A DNA stretch of 64,000 bases from Zhongshania marina. GTDB lineage: Bacteria; Pseudomonadota; Gammaproteobacteria; Pseudomonadales; Spongiibacteraceae. This document shows, in pieces, positions 1-10,784 of the stretch (position 1 is its first letter; every line of letters begins with the position of its first letter). The notes below the pieces were generated by a model that was given only the letters and a program-made list of their open reading frames with translations, made no database searches and had not been told where the DNA came from. Location: the NCBI RefSeq assembly GCF_002915595.1, contig NZ_PQGG01000010.1, positions 69,501 to 133,500 of the forward strand, read 5' to 3'. A program made the translations under genes and the position numbers.

Positions 1-2798
1 TCGCCATCGACGTTATCGATACAACGGAAACATAATTCAGGGTGCGCTAAAGACTGCCCCACATCTTCGCGGTGATGCCAGCAGCGCGTGCACTTGGTGC
101 CGTCACTTGCCGCCAAACGAACTTGTAAGCCTTCAACATCAGTTGTGATCGCCTCATTAGCGGTCGACAAAGGCGCCAACCGCGCCGCTGAGGTAATCAA
201 TACAAAACGCAGCTCATCGCCTAAGGCATTCAACGTCGTCATCAATGACTCGTCGCAGAATAAAGTGACTTCTGCCGCTAAGCTACCGCCCACAAAGCCG
301 TCTTTTTTCGCACCTTCTAAGACTTTGTTCACCGCTGACTTAACGTCCTGCACGGTGTCCCAAAATGCATCGCCCATATCACCGTCTGCAGGCATCTTGC
401 TTAGGCCGGAATACCATTCGGCAGCAAACACGGTGCCGCTATGTTCGCCGGGCAAATGCTCCCACAACTCGTCTGCGGTGAAGCTCAAAATTGGTGCGAT
501 CCAGCGGGTAAGTGCCTCGGCAATATGGTAGAGCGCCGTTTGCGCCGAGCGCCGTGGCAGGCTGTTAGCCTTGGTGGTGTACTGACGATCTTTAATAATA
601 TCCAAATAAAAACCGCCTAATTCCAACACGCAGAAGTTATGCAGCTTTTGGTAAACCATATGGAATTGGTAGGCGTCGTATGCGGCAACAATTTCGTCTT
701 GAAGCACCGCTGCGCGGTGCACAATCCAGCGATCCAGCGCCAACATTTCCGACTGTTCAACCGCATGCTCTGTCGGTTCAAAACCAGCCATATTTGCCAA
801 CAAGAAACGCGCTGTATTACGAATACGGCGATAGGAGTCTGCCGTGCGCTTAAAGATTTCGTCGGAAACCGTCATCTCATTGCGGTAATCCGTTGCCGCG
901 ACCCACAGCCGCAAAATATCCGCACCGAGGGTGTTCATGATTTTTTGCGGCGCAACAACATTGCCCACCGACTTCGACATTTTGCGGCCCTGCGCATCCA
1001 CTGTAAAACCGTGGGTTAGTACACCTTTATAAGGTGCTACGCCGCGGGTTGCGATGGACGTCAGTATAGATGACTGGAACCAACCGCGATGCTGATCCGA
1101 ACCTTCTAAATATAAATCTGCAGGGAATTGTAAATTCTCTAGCTGCGACAATACCGCGTAATGGGTTACGCCGGAATCAAACCACACATCTAAGGTATCC
1201 GTCACTTTGCTGTAATGCGCCGCTTCGTCACCCAATAGTTCGGCCGCATCCAAATCAAACCACGCTTGAATACCACCGGCTTCAACACGCGTCGCCACTT
1301 GCTCAATCAGTTCAGCGGTGCGGGGATGCAATTCTGCAGTATCGTTGTGGGCAAACAAGGCAATCGGCGCGCCCCAAGTACGCTGACGCGAGATACACCA
1401 ATCTGGCCGCTCCTGCATCATCGACTCAATACGCGCGCGGCCCCAGCCGGGCGTCCAATTCACGGTATCGACTGCAGCCATCGCCATATCGAGCAGGCCA
1501 TTTTGCTTCATGCTGACAAACCACTGCGGCGTAGCACGGAAAATGATCGGAGTTTTATGGCGCCAGCAATGTGGGTAACTGTGCTCAAAATGCTTGCAGT
1601 GAAGCAAGCGACCACGCTCAGTCAGGGTCGCGATCACATTATCATTCGCTTTAAATACGTGCTGCCCTTCAAATAACTCGGTACCTTCTAAAAAGGTGCC
1701 GTTTGCAGCAACTGGGTTATACACCTCTAAGCCGTACTGTTTGCCCACGACAAAGTCATCTTGACCATGTGCGGGTGCTGTGTGAACCGCGCCGGTACCG
1801 GCATCGGTCGTTACGTGGTCGCCCAAAATAACGGGAACCTGACGCCCGTAAAACGGATGTTGTAATTGAAGGTTCTCTAGCGCCGCACCTTTGCAACGCC
1901 CTACTATCTCAAACTTTTCTACACCGTAACGGGCTAGTGTAGATTCGTGTAGCGCCTCAGCTAATAACAACACCATTGTGTCGCCATTTTCGCGGCTAAA
2001 GCTAACCCACACGTAATCTAAGTCGGGGTGCAAACACACCGCCATATTAGCGGGCAGGGTCCACGGGGTGGTGGTCCAAATGGCTAAGTTTATTTCGCCG
2101 TCAATGCCTGCTGGCAAACCACCTTGGCTAATTGCCGCATCGCGGTTAACCGCCGCAAAGGCCACGTCGATCGCTGGCGAGGTTTTGTCCTTATATTCAA
2201 CTTCGGCCTCGGCCAAAGCCGAACCGCAATCCATACACCAATGCACTGGTTTAAAGCCCTTGTGCATATGGCCATTTTCTACGATTTTGCCGAGGGCGCG
2301 GATAATATTGGCTTCAAAGCCAAAATCCATTGTTAAATACGGCTTGTCCCAGTCACCAAAAACACCCAGACGTTTAAAGTCCTCGCGTTGACCATTGACC
2401 TGCTTATACGCGTACTCGCGGCATTTCTCACGGAAAGTTGCCGCATCGACTTTATGGCCTGCTTTGCCAACTTTCTTTTCTACATTTAACTCAATCGGCA
2501 AACCATGACAGTCCCAACCGGGCACATAGGGCGCGTCGAAACCGCTCAGGGTTTTCGATTTCACAATCATATCTTTGAGAATTTTATTTACCGCGTGGCC
2601 GATATGAATATCACCGTTTGCATACGGAGGGCCATCGTGCAGAACAAACTTCTCGCGGCCGGCACGGGCCTGGCGAATTTGCTCATACACACCCTCTTCC
2701 TGCCAACGTTTCAGCATGGTCGGTTCGCGCTGCGACAGATTCGCCTTCATCGCAAAACTGGTCTCGGGTAAATTCAGGGTGTGCTTATAATCGCTCAT
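1..2798 (-). CDS. ileS: Isoleucyl-tRNA synthetase, C-terminus cut by window edge
   Basis: Class Ia aminoacyl-tRNA synthetase that charges tRNA-Ile in the cytoplasm and edits misacylated valine. About 932 codons are present. The start codon begins [15 protein letters not shown], as in the family. The HIGH signature is literal at residues 65-68 (GDIHIGHA) and KMSKS lies at residues 606-610, both at the usual distances. At the left edge the C-terminal zinc-binding module is visible ([13 protein letters not shown], then HPELCFRC), so only the last few residues lie outside the window. It is the last visible gene of a minus-strand group with murJ and ribF, 51 bp downstream of ribF; in related bacteria lspA commonly follows. 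Recognition is very secure. Confidence 0.98.
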   Translation of the reverse strand, partial: MSDYKHTLNLPETSFAMKANLSQREPTMLKRWQEEGVYEQIRQARAGREKFVLHDGPPYANGDIHIGHAVNKILKDMIVKSKTLSGFDAPYVPGWDCHGLPIELNVEKKVGKAGHKVDAATFREKCREYAYKQVNGQREDFKRLGVFGDWDKPYLTMDFGFEANIIRALGKIVENGHMHKGFKPVHWCMDCGSALAEAEVEYKDKTSPAIDVAFAAVNRDAAISQGGLPAGIDGEINLAIWTTTPWTLPANMAVCLHPDLDYVWVSFSRENGDTMVLLLAEALHESTLARYGVEKFEIVGRCKGAALENLQLQHPFYGRQVPVILGDHVTTDAGTGAVHTAPAHGQDDFVVGKQYGLEVYNPVAANGTFLEGTELFEGQHVFKANDNVIATLTERGRLLHCKHFEHSYPHCWRHKTPIIFRATPQWFVSMKQNGLLDMAMAAVDTVNWTPGWGRARIESMMQERPDWCISRQRTWGAPIALFAHNDTAELHPRTAELIEQVATRVEAGGIQAWFDLDAAELLGDEAAHYSKVTDTLDVWFDSGVTHYAVLSQLENLQFPADLYLEGSDQHRGWFQSSILTSIATRGVAPYKGVLTHGFTVDAQGRKMSKSVGNVVAPQKIMNTLGADILRLWVAATDYRNEMTVSDEIFKRTADSYRRIRNTARFLLANMAGFEPTEHAVEQSEMLALDRWIVHRAAVLQDEIVAAYDAYQFHMVYQKLHNFCVLELGGFYLDIIKDRQYTTKANSLPRRSAQTALYHIAEALTRWIAPILSFTADELWEHLPGEHSGTVFAAEWYSGLSKMPADGDMGDAFWDTVQDVKSAVNKVLEGAKKDGFVGGSLAAEVTLFCDESLMTTLNALGDELRFVLITSAARLAPLSTANEAITTDVEGLQVRLAASDGTKCTRCWHHREDVGQSLAHPELCFRCIDNVDG

Positions 2799-2849
2799 AT
2801 AGCTGTACTAACTATTCCAAAGTAATCGGTATTTCATTGAAGGGTCGGG

Positions 2850-3779
2850 CTAGAGATCAAAATAGCGTCGCGCCTGTTCAACATCCCGCGCAATTTGCGC
2901 CTTTAGGGCATCAAGCCCATCGAATTTATGCTCTTCCCGCAGTTTTTTACGGAACACGACTTTGATATTCCGGCCGTAAATGCTCTGCTTAAAATCTAAT
3001 ATATGGACTTCTAAAATCGCCTTGGACAAATCACCTACCGTTGGCCGCACGCCAACATTGGCAACCCCAGGCCGCATGACACTATCCGCGCCGTGTACTT
3101 CAACTGCGAAGACCCCCGACAAGGGCGAGCGCAAACGATGCAATTCCATATTTGCGGTGGGCGTACCAATAGTACGCCCAAGCTGCTGGCCGACAATAAC
3201 TCGCCCAGAAATACTATAAGGCCGGCCAAGTAGGCGCTCCGCCAACTCAAAATCAGCGCTGCCCAATACCTCGCGAATTCGGGTACTGCTAACGCGCTCG
3301 CCAGTCACTTCCAGCGTTGAGGTGTCGACAACCTCAAAACCGTCAATCTTTCCAAACTTGCGCAGTAGATCAAAATCGCCGCTGCGATTGCGGCCAAACC
3401 GCAGGTCATCGCCCACCACGATGTACTTAACACCCAGACCCGCGACAAACAATTTATGTATAAACTCGTTCGCGGTCATATCGCGAAAATCCGGCGTGAA
3501 GCGGATTCTCATCACGCGATCTATGCCTAACTCACGCAGCGCAATAAATTTCTCTTTGAAACTCATCAAGCGCGCGGGAGCCTCATCGGGGGAAAAAAAC
3601 TCCCTTGGCAGCGGCTCAAATAGCACCACGGTAGATGGCAGGCCCATTTCACGGCCCTTGGCAATTAACTGGCGCAACACAGCCTGATGCCCCAAATGCA
3701 CACCGTCAAACGCCCCAATCGTAGCCACGCAACCACGATGACGGGGGCGAAAATGTTGAAATCCGCGAATTAACTCCAT
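2850..3779 (-). CDS. ribF: Bifunctional riboflavin kinase / FAD synthetase RibF
   Basis: Converts riboflavin to FMN and then FMN to FAD in the cytoplasm. The 309-residue length is typical. The N-terminal nucleotidyltransferase domain shows GAFDGVHLGH at residues 22-31 (the HxGH nucleotide-binding signature) and the later STRIREVL motif. The C-terminal flavokinase domain starts near residue 185 with GRPYSISGRV and carries GTPTANM, the PTAN motif that binds ATP and Mg. It sits between murJ (127 bp upstream) and ileS (51 bp downstream) on the same strand, the usual gammaproteobacterial order. Start is an ATG. Confidence 0.97.
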   Translation of the reverse strand: MELIRGFQHFRPRHRGCVATIGAFDGVHLGHQAVLRQLIAKGREMGLPSTVVLFEPLPREFFSPDEAPARLMSFKEKFIALRELGIDRVMRIRFTPDFRDMTANEFIHKLFVAGLGVKYIVVGDDLRFGRNRSGDFDLLRKFGKIDGFEVVDTSTLEVTGERVSSTRIREVLGSADFELAERLLGRPYSISGRVIVGQQLGRTIGTPTANMELHRLRSPLSGVFAVEVHGADSVMRPGVANVGVRPTVGDLSKAILEVHILDFKQSIYGRNIKVVFRKKLREEHKFDGLDALKAQIARDVEQARRYFDL

Positions 3780-3906
3780 GCGACCGTCTTTTTGCCCAGC
3801 AAAGCGAGGGATTATAGCCTAGTGTTGTGCCCGACTAAAACGCCAGTGTTTGTGACTCTTACCGCTGGTGGCGAATACTCGCCAAAGCCAGCGCAATAAA
3901 ACCATC

Positions 3907-5505
3907 TTAATGCGCCGCGCTGCCCTTTATATCGCGTAAACGTAAACCGCAGATCAGCATCACTGCTACATAGGCAGCACCACCGGCTAAGCATAGGGCT
4001 AATAAGTGAAGGGCTCGTTCCCACACACTCCAGCCTTGCCACCCGTCGAACCACTGCAGGCCAAAATACAAGCAGGCACTCATTGCCACCACCGCACACA
4101 GCAGCTGCAAATAATAGCGGCCCCAGCCCGGCAAGGGTGTAAACCCAGCCGCACGACGCAAGCCACGGTACAGTAAGCCCGCATTGAGCCACGCCGAACC
4201 TGCAGTGGCGAGGGCCAAACCGGCATGCCCCACCTGCCAGTAATGATGTAGCGGAATCACCAAGGCGATATTCATCACCATATTTGCCACCATCGCAATG
4301 ATGCCTATACGCACTGGGGTCTTGGTGTCTTGGCGGGCGTAAAAACCAGGGGCCAGCACTTTAATCAGCATGAAGGGAATTAAGCCCAAGGTATAGGCAC
4401 GCAAGCTTAATGCAGACATTTCCACATCGCTCATTTTCAGCTCGCCGTACTGAAACAGGGTAATTAAGATCGGCTCAGCGAGTAACATCAGCGCAACTGC
4501 GGCGGGCACCGCCATAAGTAAGACACTGCGCAAGCCCCAGTCCAGCGTTGACGCAAATGCCGCCTCGTTCCCGCCTGCGCGCTGCCGAGACAAATTGGGC
4601 AAGACCACCGTCGCAATCGCTATCGCAAACACCCCCAGCGGCAATTCCACTAAGCGGTCAGAATAATACAGCCACGAAATACTGCCCGTGGGTAAAAATG
4701 ACGCCAGTATGGTGTCGAGCAGCAAATTAATCTGACTCACCGACACCCCAAAGAGCGCCGGAATCATCAGCGTGACAATCTTTTGTACACCCTCGTTGTG
4801 CCAATCCCAACGGGGGCGAGGCAGCATTTGAATCTGCTGCAAAAATGGCAATTGAAATACCAGTTGCACGGCGCCGGCCATCAACACACCCCACGCCAAA
4901 GCCATTGCCGGCTCAGCAAAATAGGACGACATATAAAGCGCAGATACAATCAGACAAACATTCAGTAACACCGGCGTAAAGGCAGGCACCGCATAGCGAC
5001 CAAAGGTATTTAAAATACCGCCGGCAAAGCCCGTCATCGAAATTAAAAACAGATACGGAAAGGTGATCCGAATCATATCCGAGGTAAGTTGAAACTTAGC
5101 GGGATCATCGCGAAAACCAGGTGCGAACAAGGTTGCCACCAGCGGCGCGGCAATCACCGCTACCGAGGTCACTAGCAGCAATACCCCACCCAGCGCCCCC
5201 GCTGTGCGGTCAATTAATAACTTAACGGATTCCTTGCTGCCGTTTTCATGGTATTCGGATAGCACCGGTACAAAGGCTTGAGAAAAAGCCCCCTCAGCAA
5301 ATAAACGTCGCAAGAAATTAGGAATTTTAAAGGCAACAAAAAAGCAGTCGGCATTACTGCTGGCACCTAAAAATATAGCGATCACCACATCGCGAATAAG
5401 GCCCAATACCCGCGACAACAGGGTCATCACGCTAACCAATAAACTCGAGCGCAGTAAGCCGCGCTGTTTCTTTGGCTTTACGGCCACCTCACTCACGCTA
5501 GCCAC
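3907..5505 (-). CDS. murJ: Lipid II flippase MurJ (MviN)
   Basis: Polytopic inner-membrane protein of the MOP superfamily that flips the peptidoglycan precursor lipid II to the periplasmic face. The 532 residues and about 14 hydrophobic segments fit the family. The N-terminus LLRSSLLVSVMTLLSRVLGL, followed by RDVVIAIFLG and FKIPNFLRRLFAEGAF, is diagnostic. The start is GTG, and the reading frame overlaps the end of the upstream Nudix gene by 13 bp, so the two are probably translationally coupled. In many relatives rpsT lies beside murJ; here the neighbour is a nudF-type gene. Confidence 0.97.
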   Translation of the reverse strand: MASVSEVAVKPKKQRGLLRSSLLVSVMTLLSRVLGLIRDVVIAIFLGASSNADCFFVAFKIPNFLRRLFAEGAFSQAFVPVLSEYHENGSKESVKLLIDRTAGALGGVLLLVTSVAVIAAPLVATLFAPGFRDDPAKFQLTSDMIRITFPYLFLISMTGFAGGILNTFGRYAVPAFTPVLLNVCLIVSALYMSSYFAEPAMALAWGVLMAGAVQLVFQLPFLQQIQMLPRPRWDWHNEGVQKIVTLMIPALFGVSVSQINLLLDTILASFLPTGSISWLYYSDRLVELPLGVFAIAIATVVLPNLSRQRAGGNEAAFASTLDWGLRSVLLMAVPAAVALMLLAEPILITLFQYGELKMSDVEMSALSLRAYTLGLIPFMLIKVLAPGFYARQDTKTPVRIGIIAMVANMVMNIALVIPLHHYWQVGHAGLALATAGSAWLNAGLLYRGLRRAAGFTPLPGWGRYYLQLLCAVVAMSACLYFGLQWFDGWQGWSVWERALHLLALCLAGGAAYVAVMLICGLRLRDIKGSAAH

Positions 5506-6110
5506 CGCTTACGTAACTCATCGCGGTGCGCACGCAACCACTGCAGAGCAATAATGCTGTGGGCATTATTTATTTTACCGGTGTCGAGCATCACCATCGC
5601 GTCGGCAAACGGGATCACCTGAGCGTAGATATCCTCCCCTTCAGCGGCGAGTCCAAAATAGCCACCGGCATTACTCAAATCGGCGCGCCCACAATACAAA
5701 TAAAAATATTCATCACTGCCACCTGGCGAGGAGTAATACTCGGCAATGGATTGCATTTCACCAATATCTAAGCCTGCCTCTTCTTTGGCTTCACGGCGGG
5801 CCACCTCAGAGGGGCTTTCATCGGTGTCGATAATGCCCGCAATCAATTCCAACAACCACGGACTTTGGGCACGACTAAGCGCCCCAACGCGAAATTGCTC
5901 TACCTTTAGAATGCTATCGTTGATCGGATCATAGGGAAGTAAGCCCACCGCTGGGCCACGCATAAATAATTCGCGACTCAACCAATTTCCCCAACCACCG
6001 CCAAACAAGCGATGACGCAAACGCAATGCCCGCACCTGAAAAAAACCGCGCCATGCTGCGCGGTCTTCGTCAATTTCTACATCTTTGCGTTCAAAATCAG
6101 CCATCAACAT
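5493..6110 (-). CDS. nudF: ADP-ribose pyrophosphatase, NudF-type Nudix hydrolase
   Basis: Predicted to hydrolyse ADP-ribose to AMP and ribose 5-phosphate in the cytoplasm. The 205-residue protein has a perfect Nudix box: G92, E98, R106-E107, E110-E111 and G113 with the required GX5EX7REXXEEXG spacing. The N-terminal region (FFQVRALRLRHRLFGG and RGPAVGLLPYD) resembles E. coli NudF rather than other Nudix classes. It overlaps murJ by 13 bp. The first ATG (6110) has little ribosome-binding sequence; an in-frame ATG two codons later (6104), with GGA upstream, is an equally good start. The substrate is inferred from family likeness. Confidence 0.9.
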   Translation of the reverse strand: MLMADFERKDVEIDEDRAAWRGFFQVRALRLRHRLFGGGWGNWLSRELFMRGPAVGLLPYDPINDSILKVEQFRVGALSRAQSPWLLELIAGIIDTDESPSEVARREAKEEAGLDIGEMQSIAEYYSSPGGSDEYFYLYCGRADLSNAGGYFGLAAEGEDIYAQVIPFADAMVMLDTGKINNAHSIIALQWLRAHRDELRKRWLA

Positions 6111-6134
6111 TTCCGTAGAGCAGAAAACTAAAAA

Positions 6135-7151
6135 TTAAAAACGTCGCTCGGTATACCAATTCACATCGCGGGCAGCTTTATCCACTTGATCAGCCACATC
6201 CAATGTCAATGCAAACAAGGCCATACGCACCAGTACGCCATTGTCGGCCTGACGGAAAATCGCCAAATTTGGATTGTCGTTTAAATCATTGTCTAACTCG
6301 TTGGCCTCGGTGCGCGAATCCCGTGGCAGCGGGTGCATAATGACCGTATTGGGTTCGCAATAGCGGGTGTAAATAGACTGATTTAAACGATAGCGGCCGC
6401 GATACAAATCCGCCTCAGCAGGGCTCGCGAAGCGCTCTTCTTGAATGCGGGTAGAGTAGGCAATATCGACTTTCGAAATACTGCCTTCCATTACATCGGA
6501 TTCTTGCACGGTGTGGCCTGCCTGCCTAAGTTGCTCAACAATCGCTTCTGGCATTTTTAGCTCGGTTGGCGAAATGAGTACTACCGTTACGTTTTTATAC
6601 AAGCATAATAATTTGCAAAGTGAATGTACTGTACGGCCATATTTTAAATCGCCAATCATCGCTATCCGCAAGCCGTCCAAATCACTGCGGCCTTGATGCT
6701 GTAATTCTTTGCGTATGGTGTATAAATCTAGCAGGGCTTGGCTGGGATGCTCGTTTGAACCGTCGCCGCCATTCATGACCGGCACCCGACTCGCCGCCGC
6801 AAACTCTGCCACCGAACCAGACACGGGATGCCGCATTACAATTACATCGCTATAACCGCTCAGTACCCGTGCGGTGTCGTAAAGTGATTCACCCTTGGCA
6901 ATTGCAGAGGTTTCAAACCCCGTGGTTTCCCTCACCTCACCGCCGAGCAAATTAAAAGCACAGCCAAAACTTACCCGCGTTCGTGTAGAGGGCTCAAAAA
7001 ACATATTGCCTAAAATCGCACCGTCGAGCACCTTGGTTACACGTTCGCGATGAGCATATGGCACCATACGATCCGCGACCTCAAAGACGCGCTCAATGTC
7101 ATTGCGATCAAACTGGCTGATAGAGAGAATATGACTACCGGAAAATTTCAC
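6135..7151 (-). CDS. pyrB: Aspartate carbamoyltransferase catalytic chain
   Basis: Condenses carbamoyl phosphate with aspartate, the first committed step of pyrimidine synthesis. The carbamoyl-phosphate loop FEPSTRTR lies at residues 52-59, followed by the loop with K86-type lysine context (SAIAKGESLYDT), NGGDGSNEHPSQALLD and MHPLPR near the C-terminus. At 338 residues it is somewhat longer than the 311-residue E. coli chain. No pyrI regulatory chain and no dihydroorotase-like pyrC' gene is adjacent, so it may act as a free catalytic trimer or pair with an unlinked partner. The start is GTG with GGAGAGG upstream. Divided from the Nudix gene by 24 bp and preceded by the ABC exporter, all on the minus strand. 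Confidence 0.95.
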   Translation of the reverse strand: MKFSGSHILSISQFDRNDIERVFEVADRMVPYAHRERVTKVLDGAILGNMFFEPSTRTRVSFGCAFNLLGGEVRETTGFETSAIAKGESLYDTARVLSGYSDVIVMRHPVSGSVAEFAAASRVPVMNGGDGSNEHPSQALLDLYTIRKELQHQGRSDLDGLRIAMIGDLKYGRTVHSLCKLLCLYKNVTVVLISPTELKMPEAIVEQLRQAGHTVQESDVMEGSISKVDIAYSTRIQEERFASPAEADLYRGRYRLNQSIYTRYCEPNTVIMHPLPRDSRTEANELDNDLNDNPNLAIFRQADNGVLVRMALFALTLDVADQVDKAARDVNWYTERRF

Positions 7152-7169
7152 TACTACCTCTCCGAAAAA

Positions 7170-8975
7170 TTAAACCGTCGCCAACACATCTGTGGTGTTT
7201 GCGCCCTCGTCAAACTGCAAGCTCGCCCAACGAGCATAGAGCGGCGAACTCTGTAAAAGTTCTGCATGAGTGCCCGTCGCCACCAACTTGCCATGATCTA
7301 GTACTGCAATAATATCTACATCTACCACGGTGGCTAGGCGATGAGCGATAACGATTGTTGTGCGGCCCTTCATCAGTAATTCTAGCGCCTGCTGAACCTG
7401 GTACTCACTCTCGGCATCCAGAGCACTGGTGGCTTCGTCGAGTAGCAGCAATGTGGGGTCAGCCAAGATCGCACGGGCAATCGCAATACGCTGCCGCTGA
7501 CCGCCCGACAAACGAATCCCCCCCTCGCCCACAAAACTATTGTAGCCCTCAGCCAAGCGCTCGATAAACTCATGGGCATATGCCGAGCGCGCCGCAGATT
7601 CAATTTCCGCCAAACTGGCATCCGGTTTACCGTAACGAATATTGTCCGCCACCGTACCGGTAAACAAGACTGGCTGCTGGGGAACCATCGCGATTTGGCT
7701 GCGCAGATCCTCAAGGCTGAGTTCGCGAATATCAATGCCATCAAAGCGAATTGCCCCGCTTTGCACATCGTAAAAACGCAGTATTAAATCAACTAGGGTC
7801 GACTTACCTGCGCCAGAACTACCGACCAAAGCAAGACTGCTACCCGGCGCGATGTTCAAATTAAGATTATCAATAGCCCGCTGCTCAGGACGAGAAGGAT
7901 AACTAAAACTCACCCCTTCAAACTGCAAATTACCCTGTGGCGAGGCAGGTAATGGCGATGGTGCTGCTGGTGTCGGCACTAAATTTTCAGCCGCCAGCAA
8001 TTCTAATAAGCGCTCCGTCGCACCCGCAGCGCGCTGCAGATCACCGTATACTTCTGAGATTGCGCCAACCGAGGCCGCTACCATCACTGCGTAAAAAATA
8101 AATGCGGCCAACTCGCCACCGCTGATTTTACCTGCCAGCACATCTAAACCACCAACCCACAGCATTGCGGTTACCGCACCCAGCACCAGTGTAATCACTA
8201 TTGTAGAAAGCCATGCGCGCTGATTGATTCGACCAATCGCCACATTAAATGCCGACTCAACGTGGCCGTCAAAGGCTTCTTTATCAAGCCCCTGATGATT
8301 AAAGGCCTGCACCATTTTAATGTTTTTAACCGCTTCGCCTACAAAGCTACCAACGCCAGCGATGCGGTCCTGACTGGTACGCGACAGGCTGCGAACACGG
8401 CGCCCAAACACAATAATCGGCACCACTACCAACGGCACACTAAGCATTACCAAACCGGTTAATTTGGGGTTGGTGATAAATAATAAAATCAGCCCGCCAA
8501 TGAACATCAGAAAATTACGCAGGGCGATAGATACCGACGAGCCGATAACCGTTTGCAGCAATGTGGTGTCGGTAGTGATGCGCGACTGAATTTCGCCGCT
8601 GAGATTGGTTTCAAAATAGCCGGGGTGAAGATGGACGACATGGGCAAAAACCGCTTTGCGCAGGTCTGCACTCACCCGCTCGCCAATCCATGACACCAAA
8701 TAAAAGCGAACAAAAGTGCCCGTCGCCAAAAGCAGAATCAGCACCATAAACAACAGTAAAGCCTGATTTAAAGCATCCACCGAGGCATTGCTCGAAAAGC
8801 CCTGATCAACCAGCATGCGCAAGCCCTGGCCGATAGACAGTGTTATGCCCGCGGTGCAAATTAGAGCAATGCTGGCGCCAACCATCTGCCAGCGATACGG
8901 CCGCAAAAAGCCCATCATCGCTTTCAATACGCCGACGTTCGTGCTTTTTGCGCGCTCTGAACCGGTATCCGTCAT
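7170..8975 (-). CDS. MsbA-like ABC half-transporter (fused permease and ATPase)
   Basis: A 601-residue half-transporter with an N-terminal six-helix type I exporter domain (about residues 20-330) and a C-terminal ATPase domain. Walker A is GSSGAGKS at 385-392, the signature LSGGQRQ at 489-495 and Walker B LLLLDEATS at about 509-517. It should work as a homodimer exporting a lipid, drug or peptide from the inner membrane. The overall type is the MsbA/LmrA group, but nothing adjacent (no lpxK, for instance) fixes lipid A as the substrate. ATG is preceded by GGGGAGAG. It lies 18 bp upstream of pyrB with no evident functional link. Confidence 0.88.
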   Translation of the reverse strand: MTDTGSERAKSTNVGVLKAMMGFLRPYRWQMVGASIALICTAGITLSIGQGLRMLVDQGFSSNASVDALNQALLLFMVLILLLATGTFVRFYLVSWIGERVSADLRKAVFAHVVHLHPGYFETNLSGEIQSRITTDTTLLQTVIGSSVSIALRNFLMFIGGLILLFITNPKLTGLVMLSVPLVVVPIIVFGRRVRSLSRTSQDRIAGVGSFVGEAVKNIKMVQAFNHQGLDKEAFDGHVESAFNVAIGRINQRAWLSTIVITLVLGAVTAMLWVGGLDVLAGKISGGELAAFIFYAVMVAASVGAISEVYGDLQRAAGATERLLELLAAENLVPTPAAPSPLPASPQGNLQFEGVSFSYPSRPEQRAIDNLNLNIAPGSSLALVGSSGAGKSTLVDLILRFYDVQSGAIRFDGIDIRELSLEDLRSQIAMVPQQPVLFTGTVADNIRYGKPDASLAEIESAARSAYAHEFIERLAEGYNSFVGEGGIRLSGGQRQRIAIARAILADPTLLLLDEATSALDAESEYQVQQALELLMKGRTTIVIAHRLATVVDVDIIAVLDHGKLVATGTHAELLQSSPLYARWASLQFDEGANTTDVLATV

Positions 8976-9051
8976 AACTCTCCCCTAGTTAGCCGCGCAT
9001 TATCGCCTTTATCTTCGGCATGGGAAAGCGGCGTTTCAAAGCATAGTGGCA

Positions 9052-9324
9052 TTAGGGACATTGGCGAGACTTTACTGAGATCAACGCATCTTTTTCACTG
9101 CGACGTAGCTTTTTAATTGCGGCTTCACGCTGGGATGCAGTAGAGCGATTCTCCGCCGGCTCGCGATACACAATTGCCTCAGCCGGGTCACCGCGAAAGA
9201 AGCGCGCGCCGCGCCCACCCTCTCCACAATGTTCTCTAAATCTACGTTCTGGATCTGTACTAATGCCGGTATAGAGCTTGCCACTGCGGCTGCGCACCAT
9301 ATACACCCACCACGCCGAACTCAC
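9052..9324 (-). CDS. GIY-YIG domain protein (YhbQ/UPF0213 type)
   Basis: A 90-residue single-domain member of the GIY-YIG nuclease superfamily. The hallmark strand pair is WWVYMVRS then KLYTGISTDPERRFREH, giving the Y..V and YTG halves, followed by conserved Arg and His residues and the GARFFRG motif. Proteins of this stand-alone class are linked to DNA repair or structure-specific cleavage, but the precise role is not known. It starts with GTG and overlaps the sbcB stop in a GTGA arrangement, so it is probably co-translated with exonuclease I, which is consistent with a DNA-processing role. Confidence 0.88.
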   Translation of the reverse strand: MSSAWWVYMVRSRSGKLYTGISTDPERRFREHCGEGGRGARFFRGDPAEAIVYREPAENRSTASQREAAIKKLRRSEKDALISVKSRQCP

Positions 9325-10760
9325 AAACCCTCTTGCTCCAAGGCATCGGCGTAGTCATTTAGTTCGCTCAAAATCATGGCGTCTTTGCTTGAGCTTCGCT
9401 CCCCCGCTAGCGTCACTAAACGCTGACGAAATTCAGTAAAGCCCAATTGACCTTGCTCCGGTTCCCGCAGGCACCGGCGGCAGAAGCTACGCCACTTTTC
9501 GCGTTCAGAATCAGACAAACTCATGGGGAAATTGCGAGCGCGATAGCGCCACAACAATTCAGGTAGGCGAGCATCCTTAAAATGATAACTCTGCATGGCG
9601 AGAATATCTGGGGTTGCCCGCCGAACCTCATCCATCATTTTTTTATCGTCGCCGTTAAAAAAGCCGCCGCCGTATAACATCACATCGGGGTCGTTGCTTT
9701 CGGCAAACTGGCGCGCAGCAAATATCTTCTGCAGTTTTTCTTGCACACCCTGAGCCTTGTGGAGCTGCGCCCAATGACGACGACACTGGCCCATATCAAT
9801 TTGCAGACGCTGACTCACCGCCTCATCCAACAATTTTGCAGTGGCAACAATAGGTGCACGGTTGATATGGATTTCCTTGAGCGGGATGCGCTCTGCGCCC
9901 TCGGGTAAATCGGCGGTGGCGCTGAATACCCGCGCAGCAATATCCTCCGCTGACAGCTCAATCAAAGGTGTGGGATCAACACTTAAATCATAAACAATAA
10001 CGCTGTTTTTATTTTCTGGGTGCAATGCTAAGGGCATCATCAAAGCAGAACAAAACTTAGCCGCAGGCAAACGCCCAGAAACATGCAGAACCGGCACCTG
10101 AGTAACAACATCCAACATTGCCGCCACGCTGCGTTTATCACGCAAACTTAATGCGTATTCAAATAGCTTGGGTTGGCGCTGCTTTAGTAGTTTCGCCAAA
10201 TCGATAGTTGCATACACATCGGATAAGGCATCGTGGGCAGATTCATGACTAAGCCCATTGGCCGCACTTAACTCTTCCAGCCTAAAACTTGGCGTACCGT
10301 CCTCGCGTAAAGGCCATTCAATGCCTTCTGGCCGCAAAGCGCGACACAGGCGCGCAACGTCGATTAAATCCCAGCGGGAGTTTCCGTTTTGCCACTCCCG
10401 TGCATAGGGATCGTAAAAATTGCGGTACAGCGTATAACGCGTCACCTCATCGTCAAAACGAATACTGTTGTAGCCCACGCCGCAGGTGCCCGGCTGAGAC
10501 AATTCTGTGTGAACAGTCGCGATAAACTCTGCCTCGGACACCCCTTCCTGCAAGGCCTGCTGGGGAGTAATACCGGTGATTAAACAGGCTTCGGGATGGG
10601 GGAGGTAATCTGGGCTTGGTCGCGCATAGACCATCAAGGGATCGCCGATGATATTAAGTTCAGCGTCGGTTCGCACACCGGCAAATTGCACCGGTCGATC
10701 GCGGGCGGGATTCGCACCCCAGGTTTCGTAATCGTGCCAGTAGAAGGTTTGATTGGCCAA
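9321..10760 (-). CDS. sbcB: Exodeoxyribonuclease I
   Basis: A 3'-5' single-strand DNA exonuclease acting in recombination and mismatch repair. The DEDDh exonuclease fold starts with FYWHDYETWG (D10, E12), a near-invariant ExoI signature, and continues with VGYNSIRFDDEV and ESAHDALSDVYATIDLAKLL, which carries later catalytic residues. The 479-residue length matches E. coli ExoI (475). Translation appears to start at a TTG codon: GGGGAG lies about seven bases upstream and the N-terminus then aligns with the family. It is followed by a 4-bp-overlapping GIY-YIG gene and preceded by a repeat-containing gap after the fumarase gene. Confidence 0.96.
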   Translation of the reverse strand: MANQTFYWHDYETWGANPARDRPVQFAGVRTDAELNIIGDPLMVYARPSPDYLPHPEACLITGITPQQALQEGVSEAEFIATVHTELSQPGTCGVGYNSIRFDDEVTRYTLYRNFYDPYAREWQNGNSRWDLIDVARLCRALRPEGIEWPLREDGTPSFRLEELSAANGLSHESAHDALSDVYATIDLAKLLKQRQPKLFEYALSLRDKRSVAAMLDVVTQVPVLHVSGRLPAAKFCSALMMPLALHPENKNSVIVYDLSVDPTPLIELSAEDIAARVFSATADLPEGAERIPLKEIHINRAPIVATAKLLDEAVSQRLQIDMGQCRRHWAQLHKAQGVQEKLQKIFAARQFAESNDPDVMLYGGGFFNGDDKKMMDEVRRATPDILAMQSYHFKDARLPELLWRYRARNFPMSLSDSEREKWRSFCRRCLREPEQGQLGFTEFRQRLVTLAGERSSSKDAMILSELNDYADALEQEGL

Positions 10761-10784
10761 ATTGTACTCCCCTAGATGCTAAAC